A stretch of 64,000 bases of DNA from Eumeta japonica. Its lineage: Eukaryota; Arthropoda; Insecta; Lepidoptera; Psychidae. How positions within the stretch are numbered: the first letter of the stretch is position 1; the number at the start of each line of letters is the position of its first letter. The position numbers and the translations under genes were made by a program. The notes beneath the pieces are model-generated. The model was given only the letters and a program-made list of their open reading frames with translations. It made no database searches and was not told where the DNA came from. Shown piece after piece: positions 56,861-64,000 of this stretch. The stretch covers positions 1-64,000 of the forward strand of contig BGZK01002105.1 in assembly GCA_005406025.1 (NCBI GenBank). The letters run 5' to 3'.

Positions 56861-57945
56861 GATAAATGGTTATTTTTGGATATGTAAGAAAATTTACAGT
56901 AGGAGTATATATAATGAAATTAAAAGGAAAACTGTCACAGTTACGTAGGTTTCACAAGTTATTGAGTAATAGTCGACCAACTTATAAAATTAAGTTGGAG
57001 AAGTAAAAACAAAATTTCGGACAAATTACATTGAAAATTGCTAGGTAAAGTTGTTAGTTATATAAAATTAGGAGTAAATATAGTTTTATGAACCATACAA
57101 AATTATTTAAATATGAACACCTAACGTCCTTAACACGCGCTCTATATGGGCTCGTTTTTAGACGTTTTTGTCCATTAAATTGTGAACGCAAGTAATAAGG
57201 TTTATAGTATAAATAAAAGGCTAAGGAGGGTTTATATTTATACTGTGATATATACATACGCTGATAAACATTTTACTTTCCTGTGCGCTCGCAATTGAGT
57301 AAAAAGGCTAATAAGCTGCTTGGATTCGTCATCAGGTCAACCTTAATTTAAGTATCGTGTAAGCCCTATGTAGAAAACAAAGATCGTTTACTACTTCAGA
57401 GTTATCGAAGCCAATAGAAAGGTGATTGCTGTTACTATTCAATTTCCTTTGCAAAAAACTAATAAATGGTAACTTGCATTGGACAACAAAACAAAAACAC
57501 AAAGCTGTTAGATTATTATATATATATATATTATAAACCTAAGTTTGTAATTGTTTTTATTATCTTTGAAACTACTAACCCTAAAATTTTGAGAATGACC
57601 CAGAAAATGGTTCTTTACTTAGAGCTTGTAGGAATACTTATGAGAAGTCTATAGTGTTAAAAGATCGTGGTTAATCTCTTAACATAGTGAGTACAAACTT
57701 ACATTTGCAGTTATTTTACTTAGCACAAGCACATTTTGATCGATTTTAAATAGACATGGAGATAAAATTACCGTATGAAACTCTTTTAACGCGAACTCAA
57801 CTCGGACTTATTCGATTTTCTAACTGGATATAGCTTTAAATTAAAAGAAAAATCTGGTAATATGAAATAAATTATGTGCTTCTATTAACAAATCTATTTT
57901 TTTTTCTCAATGACTGATATGACCGATGCATATCAAAAATGTCTA
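56861..57945. other. Non-coding stretch, nothing recognised
   Basis: AT-rich with frames below 70 aa lacking motifs. Confidence 0.4.
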
Positions 57946-57947
57946 CA

Positions 57948-58148
57948 TATTTTAGAGCCTTTTCCACCATCTCATTTTAAAAAGACATCTACCAAAGAAA
58001 AAGATTTGTAATAAAATTTGGTGTTGCACTTCCTCTTTTTAAAGGTCGTTCGGACTAAAAATTTGTTAAAAGGGAAATTAATTTGAAAAGTGACTTTTTA
58101 TTAAGAGTGAGTTTAACAGGAAATGGTGGATGAAGCCCTTAGTCGCTT
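57948..58148. mobile_element. Palindromic MITE family G, copy 3
   Basis: GAGCCTTTTCCACCATCTCA on the left pairs with GGAAATGGTGGATGAAGCCC on the right. GAAAAGTGACTTTTTATTAA matches the best copy at 44.58 kb. The left inner arm is more diverged. Confidence 0.7.
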
Positions 58149-58309
58149 ACTTAAAAATTACACCTCAACATCGATACCAGTTCTACCTTTGATTCAATTA
58201 CGATAAAATTATTCCAGAGGATCCCATTCTCTTACACTGAAGACACAAATACTAACTCTATTTTTAAGTTCCCGCTATGAAAATTTTGTAACTTTCAGAT
58301 ATTAAGAAG

Positions 58310-59395
58310 TAACAGTTTTCTCTCCGGTTTTCGAAAATAGAGTTTTCATCAGATCTTGACGTTTTAGGGTCCTAAGAATCTCTTTTGACCATTTCCCCCG
58401 AGTGATGTTTGTGTATGCGTGCGTATGCGTGAATTCGTGTGTGCGTGTGTATTTGAGTGTGCGTGCATGTAAACTTTTCATAACTTTTGAACGGATTAAT
58501 CGATCAAACCACAATTTAAAACATTTGAAACAAGTCTACTCAACTTAGACTTTCTAAACTCTTGAATCGATTTTCCTGGTAGATTTTGAAAAATCTCAAA
58601 AATTCATTTCTCAGAAAAGTTTTTGCAGAATAACTTTTAGACTACTTTATCGATCGATACCAAATCTAATCAACTCTTTTCCCTAAACAAGTGCATCGAT
58701 TGCCGTAAATTACATAAAGATCTGTTGATTTGTTCAATACATATTGTTGGATCAAAAATTTTCAGTGTTTTTGAATAATATTTTTTAGGCTACCCTACCA
58801 ATAAATTCTAAAATCTAACCAGCTATCCATCACGGAAAGCAATGCCCATCGCTGTCAACTGCGGCAAAATCCGTTGGTTCGTTAGAAAGATATGGTTAAC
58901 GAAAAACTATTAATTTTTTTTCCAAATTACCTTCCTAAAGTTTTTGTTGTGTTAATGTTTGATATCGCCAACTTTCTTTCTTAAAAAATTGCGTCGAAAT
59001 CCGTAAAGTAGATCAAAATAGAATAACGCATTCGATAGATTTCGTTGTTTAAAAGTTAAAAAATAACGTTTTTTAATAAATTCAGATGTTGGAACTCGAT
59101 GAGCTAAAAACATAGTTCGATTATATTTTTGAGCTCAGAGAGTTAAGCACAAAAATCGATCTTTTGCGCACAAACGCATCAATTTACTGTTAAAATATAT
59201 TTCTGAAGACTTTGAGCTCGAAATTAACAAAAAGTTTCAAGAATTGCCTAACTTAAAGATAAGTTTTTGAGCGTTGAAACAACTACATTATTGAATTTTG
59301 TATTCTAGGGAGCTCAGAAACAAATCGATATTTATCTCAGCGGTAAGTTGTAGGGACGGCCTGCAGAGTCAACTGTTTTACAGATTTGCTTTTAT
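58310..59395 (-). repeat. Repeat family A, copy 5 (reverse orientation)
   Basis: GGTTTTCGAAAATAGAGTTT, CAGATCTTGACGTTTTAGGG, CTAAGAATCTCTTTTGACCA, a GT-rich tract (58410-58465), internal units with CGATTGCCGTAAATTACATA-type phrases, and an end at GGCCTGCAGAGTCAACTGTT (about 59360). Same order as 32.4 kb. The 70-aa minus frame at its start is a shadow. Confidence 0.7.
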
Positions 59396-59399
59396 TATG

Positions 59400-59720
59400 A
59401 AAAGATCTCCCTTACGCTCTTAATCCCGATCTCTGTCATGTTTACGATTCCAATCCTAAACCGATTTTGAACTTGACCCTCATTTGAATATTATTGTTTT
59501 AACGATAACAAATAGGCATAAATAAATAACTCGTTCTAACGTTCACACGAGTGAAGTTGCTAGCAAAAGCCATTATCTTTGTAAATTATAACTATTTTTT
59601 TATTCTGATGTACAAACTGTAATACTGTAAGGTTACATCAAAATTAGTCCATTAATTTTGCGTGAAAGCTTGACAAACGTCTATTCATACATCCTCACAA
59701 AATTTCGCGTTTATAATATT
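59400..59720 (+). repeat. Helitron-like repeat family B, copy 4, directly after family A
   Basis: AATCCCGATCTCTGTCATG words, ACCGATTTTGAACTTGACCC, CTCGTTCTAACGTTCACACG with AGTGAAGTTGC, and TAGCAAAAGCCATTATCTTT match the 34.2-34.4 kb copy. As at 32.4-34.5 kb, it follows family A in the same orientation, which suggests that A and B are parts of one composite repeat. Confidence 0.55.
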
Positions 59721-61140
59721 ATTAAGTTGAAAGTAAGAAAAAAAATGCTAAAAGGCGTAGTAAATTCGAAAGTAAATAGCCTAAAAGCATTTACAAAAAA
59801 TGCCGATGTCGGAATGTCAAAGTGTCATATCGACAAGTTCAGTACCTTTTATCTGATACCCGGACAAAAAAATGTTTTCTTTTATATATATATAGATTAT
59901 TGTCTTATAAATATCAAAGTTATTGTCTGAAACTAAAAAGCTGGTGTTGCCTAATGTTAACCATTTACAACTACAGTTATAGAAACGTCTTTATTGAAAT
60001 CAAAAACGAGAAACGGGCATAAGGCGAATTGTTTAACAGTACTTTATGGTGAAAACCACACGCGCTGGCAGTCGTTGGGTCACTGACCATCTCTTTATAA
60101 TGTGTCAATACATTCTATGGCGTATTTTTATATTTAGGTATATCCTTTAGTTTCTCCTTCAACAAGGCGCCCGCCCTACGGTGCATGTTGGCTCAGTTCA
60201 AAATATTATTTTATTATTAATTTAATGAAAAACAGTAAAAAAATTACTTATTAGATACCGATTCCGTGATTTAATAATACACAGTACATGTTGTTAAAGA
60301 AATTACGTTCTGACGACGTCGTACAAAAATGATTTTAATAAATTTTTGTTTTCTTAAAAAAATGTGCTTTAATGAATCTATCCCATCACGGTCGACATTC
60401 CAACTGCATAAGTCTGTTTAAAATTGCAACACTACTTTTTATCAAATTTCTTGATTGTAGGTCAACCAGAATTATTCTAAGTTTTGTGGAAAGTGTTTGT
60501 GAATACCATCATAATATGGCCAAATATTTTGATTATGTAATCAAATTTTTTTACAGAACTAATTTCCAACTCAAATACTTAACCAGAAGCTTAATTTTTT
60601 TAAACGTCCTAGAGACCGTCGACCCAAAATTAATATTTACTTGTCAACCACCAACATCGAAAGCTTAATAACGATTACAATGTATTTTAGTAATCCGTAA
60701 ATTATGATTTATCGTAAAATTAATGTAAATAATTCATTTATCGTCTTTTTATTTTAATTAATAAATGGATGAGTAATTATACAAAGCTTATGGGTGTAGA
60801 TATTTGTGCAAAGCTATAGCGCGCTATGTCCGACGTGGCTATGAAGTATGGATATGTGTTATTTCGATCAGTATGACAGTGATATTATACAATATTTGTT
60901 AGAAACTAATAAATCAATTAATCAAATAATCTTTGGTAATGTCGGTCAAAAAATCAGTATGAAATTATTAATTATGAAAAGACATGTAGAAAAAAAACAA
61001 ATATTGCAATGAGCGCAAAATATAACATTACTACTATACTTATAAAAAAAATTGAAATGTTCGTCTGTCCGTCTGTTTCATTTCCACTTGAAAACTAACT
61101 CCTCTACAAGTTACTCTTAAACTTAGAATAGCTCGGTCTA
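59721..61140. other. Non-coding stretch, nothing recognised
   Basis: The 90-98 aa frames at 59658 and 60372 have no motif or complexity suggesting a gene. AT-rich. Confidence 0.35.
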
Positions 61141-61144
61141 AGAC

Positions 61145-61400
61145 ATCGATACTGATATTATAAATACGAAAGAATCTCTGTAGGCCTATCTATCTATCTT
61201 TCTTTCTGTTACGTTTTCAAGCCTAAACAGCTATACCGATTTTGATGAAATTTGTCACAAAAATGCCTTTATTCCAGAAAACCAAAAAACGGACATAGAC
61301 TATTTTTTTTGTTTATTTGCCTGTACGTTTGTATGTTTTTTCATAGCTGAAAAATAGTTGAACTGTTTTTAATGAATTCCAGTTTACTAACACAGCACAC
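61145..61400 (+). repeat. Interspersed repeat family E, copy 2
   Basis: TTTCTGTTACGTTTTCAAGC, ACCGATTTTGATGAAATTTG, ACGGACATAGACTATTTTTT and GCCTGTACGTTTGTATG align with 15.45-15.63 kb. Confidence 0.65.
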
Positions 61401-61403
61401 TAT

Positions 61404-61650
61404 TTTTAACCCCTGACGCAAAAAGAGGGGTATTATAAGTATGACCGCTCTGTGTGTGTGTGTCTATGTGTCTGTCTGTGACACTGTTGCACTGAAACGG
61501 ATGAATCGATTGAATCGATTTGAATGCAGTTTATTTTATTTGAAAGCAGGTTTTCTAGTGATGGTTCTTAGATATTTTTCACAAAAATCGGTTTAGCCTT
61601 TCAAAGTTTTCAGCTTTTTTGTTAGCTGCGGTAGGAATCTTGACGGATAA
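61404..61650 (+). repeat. Interspersed repeat family D, copy 2
   Basis: TAACCCCTGACGCAAAAAGA, GGGGTATTATAAGTATGACC, a GT-rich run, AAACGGATGAATCGATTG, GAAAGCAGGTTTTCTAGTGA and AAAATCGGTTTAGCC match the well-known lepidopteran repeat also seen at 29.1 kb. Confidence 0.7.
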
Positions 61651-62085
61651 TGGGTATTTATTTTACGTGCACACATACGTGTGGCCTTAAAATTTGAAAC
61701 TTTGGTATGAAGGCTAGGATTGACACACAAATGACATAAAAATTAAGGAACTACTGACCTTCTCATCTCCCTAGGGTGGGGGGGGGGGGTGCAGATCAGT
61801 GTATTGAACTAGGGAGCTTCCCGCGTCCTAAAAAGATGAAGTTTGTCTATGTAACTTGACTCAACAATGACAACCATTTTTGATAACATTTAGAAAACTA
61901 ATAGAAGTGATTGTCACATAAAATTTTGCATAATGTTTATATTTTCTATGTTTATCTATACATTGCCTTATAACTAGAATACTTAAAAGTCATTAATATT
62001 ACTTTATTTTGTCGGTTACGCTTATTAATTGCATAAAAATTTGATTGCAATAATATCTATATATGTACTTAGATATATAACTAAA
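61651..62085. other. Non-coding stretch with a G9 run
   Basis: A run of G near 61780 (GGGTGGGGGGGGGG) is notable. Otherwise AT-rich with nothing recognised. Confidence 0.4.
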
Positions 62086-62089
62086 AATT

Positions 62090-62290
62090 TTTTTTTTGGT
62101 CATCACTTAAAAACTACTAAACGTATTGGTATGGGACTTTTGCCATTCAACGAACAATTACTTGTAGATTGATACAGACAATTTATAATATTCAAAATAT
62201 AAAAGTATATCTGTTTGTATGTTTGTTATACGCCGACGGCTGGACGGATTGCAATCAATTCTTGCGTATAGGTAGATTGTGTTCTCGATT
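62090..62290 (+). repeat. Repeat family F, copy 2
   Basis: TTAAAAACTACTAAACGTAT, ATGGGACTTTTGCCATTCAA and TTACTTGTAGATTGAT match 26.99-27.06 kb. Followed by ACGCCGACGGCTGGACGGAT, another widespread repeat phrase. Confidence 0.6.
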
Positions 62291-62384
62291 AGAATACAAG
62301 ATTAATATAATAAGATTACACTTCATGTAAACAAATGTATAAATGCCAGTAAAAATAGCAATCTGTTATCACTAACATCCACAG

Positions 62385-62575
62385 CCGAGGAAGGACCGAG
62401 ATCGCCATCAAGTCTGTTATTGAAATAGCCAGACCGGGATCGGACCTGAGAATAGACTAGAATTCATATCGATAACATGACCGTGATTGGGAACAGAATA
62501 GACTGAGAACGACTAAAATCAAAAATGAAGGGATTCATTCTACGCACGCGCGTGCCAAATCATGCACTTTAGTCA
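62385..62575 (+). repeat. Helitron-like repeat family B, copy 5
   Basis: GACCGGGATCGGACCTGAGA-type tract, then GGGATTCATTCTACGCACGC with GCGTGCCAAATCATGC and ACTTTAGTCATT, a degraded hairpin end. Family C follows at once. Confidence 0.5.
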
Positions 62576-63205
62576 TTCATAACCAGAGAAACAAGTAGGT
62601 ATGTCGACTATTACTAGTGTAGGTAGACAAAACAAACTAGTGTAGACTAAAGTGTATCAGCAAAATAGTGTATTTTCATGGCACTTACGTCTTTTTGTAT
62701 GACGCAAAGTTTTGCCGCAATAACTGAAAACAATATATCCGATCATGTGCAAAATAACGTTCTATGAAAGTGTTTATTAAGAGTTAATTTGGTTATTTTT
62801 TTGGACATAAATGATTTATTAAGTGTTTGGATTTCTTTTCATATAAAGGGGAGGAAAAAAATTCTGCTTCTTTCGGAGTGATTATTTCCGAAAATATACA
62901 ATTAACTTAAAAAAATGCTTCAAAATCTTAAGGTGTTTTTAAAAGAACTGTCAAAATATGTACCACTCATTGAAGTTTGCTGAACAAAAAAAATCTACTT
63001 CCGTTACATGTTTGGAGTAATACCTCTAGAAATATTTATTTTCGTTATTCAACTATTAAACTAAGTAGCGACTTATACAAGACATCTATACTATAAATTT
63101 AATAAATTCATAGTTTTTAAGTAAAATGCTTATGACATACGGACGTACATGGCGAACGTATAAGGGTTCCGTTTTTGCTATTTTGGCCTGAAACCCTAAA
63201 AAGCC
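62576..63205 (+). repeat. Repeat family C, copy 5
   Basis: AGAAACAAGTAGGTATGTCG, GGCACTTACGTCTTTTTGT, ATATCCGATCATGTGCAAAA, TTTTTAAAAGAACTGTCAAA, AACTAAGTAGCGACTTATAC and AAGGGTTCCGTTTTTGCTAT, ending AAACCCTAAAAA. Best preserved 3' end of the family in this window. Confidence 0.75.
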
Positions 63206-64000
63206 GTTTGTGGGTATAAGTACCACACACGTAGGAAGTTACAACTTCTTTGGTGAAATGAAATAAACTTAACTCCTAAAATTTCATCTCGCACACCAGT
63301 ATTCCCTTTATGAAAAGATAAGTGTATAAAATTAATTATTATTCCATATAATAAATTAATGTATGTACTAAAAATGATTAGAATAAACTATTTATGGAAT
63401 AATAATGGAATAATAATAATTCACGACGTAAACAAATAGCGACAATTAGCTTTAAACATGTAAATGTATTTAAAAAAAAAATCACTTTATTTATGAATAG
63501 TCTTCACAATAAATTATTAGTATCATTCACCACTGTACATATTTTAAACACACACACGCACGCGAAATATCTGAATAACTACTTTGAAATAGTTATCAGT
63601 GCTCACGTGCACGTAAACATACTCGGTAGATGTCCTTACTTTTACTTTGTTGGTAGACTTTTCTGCAAAACCTGAGAGCATTTACCAACCAACTTCGTGG
63701 TGTTGATTTAGATCCTAAAAATTCTCTCTAATAATTATTCCCTAACGCGCCAAAAAGAAGTACAATTTCAATAATAAGAAAGTTATAGTAAAATAAAACG
63801 ACCGATATTGTTTTTATATTGCGTCTTTTGTCTATAATATATACTATTATTATAATGTAAATGTGATCCTTTGGAACGATCTTTGGTTGTTTGCAACACA
63901 ATCACAAATAAACGGCTCGATGATTTATATAAACATAAGCATACATTTAGAATAATTCCTGGATTATACGCACCTCCCGCTAATGCGTGACTGACAACGC
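63206..64000. other. Non-coding end of window
   Basis: AT-rich with no frame above 60 aa that carries a motif. Nothing recognised. Confidence 0.4.

Noticed and set aside
60372..60668. 98-aa plus-strand frame
   Set aside because: Average composition with no motif, in AT-rich DNA. Length is within chance for a 64-kb window.
1..64000. tRNA, rRNA or known conserved microRNA genes
   Set aside because: I looked for T-arm GGTTCRA-type boxes and for familiar insect miRNA words on both strands and saw none with supporting structure. A dedicated scan would be decisive.

Overview
This is an AT-rich animal nuclear window. An insect, most probably a lepidopteran (moth or butterfly), fits best. The evidence is a ZAD-type C2H2 zinc-finger gene (a class expanded in insects), several interspersed repeat phrases I recognise from lepidopteran genomes, and arthropod-type mariner, Penelope-like, LINE, hAT-type and Helitron-like remnants. 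There is no operon structure and no credible bacterial or viral gene. Nearly all of the 60-150 aa open frames are chance frames or shadows.

One convincing protein-coding gene is present, on the minus strand from 55461 to 41214. It has four exons that I could join with matching phases and GT/AG borders: 55461-55354, 55241-55138, 42625-42116 and 42045-41214. They encode 517 residues: an N-terminal ZAD domain split over the first two exons, a Pro/Ser/Thr-rich acidic linker with two SUMO-type motifs and a basic patch, then nine zinc fingers. The joins are supported by the protein: the ZAD is completed across intron 1, and the last histidine of finger 1 is supplied only by the next exon. The 12.5 kb intron (55137-42626) is full of transposon debris: a hAT-like element with an 8-bp target duplication, two palindromic MITEs, a LINE fragment and a mariner fragment.

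The left 0-22 kb has fewer recognisable transposons and a series of GC/CpG-rich islands (about 0.3-0.6, 1.7-1.9, 3.5-3.9, 7.8-8.5, 11.4-11.8, 12.1-12.45, 17.7-17.9, 18.5-18.8, 22.2-22.3 kb). Two islands look like first non-coding exons with strong splice donors: one on the minus strand ending at 12235 (AG then GTGAGT) and one on the plus strand ending at 18013 (AAG then GTAGGT). They could be divergent promoters of genes whose coding parts lie outside the window. This is inference.

The middle (22-41 kb) and right (56-64 kb) are repeat-dominated. They hold a full-length but dead irritans-like mariner (27746-29037, perfect 27-bp inverted ends, TA duplication), a decayed LINE on the minus strand (23.2-24.4 kb), and a Penelope-like element (about 36.6-39.74 kb, minus strand) with RT, GIY-YIG endonuclease and a hammerhead-ribozyme-like motif in its 3' region. 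That element is interrupted by a 1179-bp foldback element with about 425-bp inverted arms. There is also a 157-bp hAT-type MITE with a perfect 8-bp target duplication at 35490-35646, and at least six recurring interspersed repeat families that I can match to each other inside the window.
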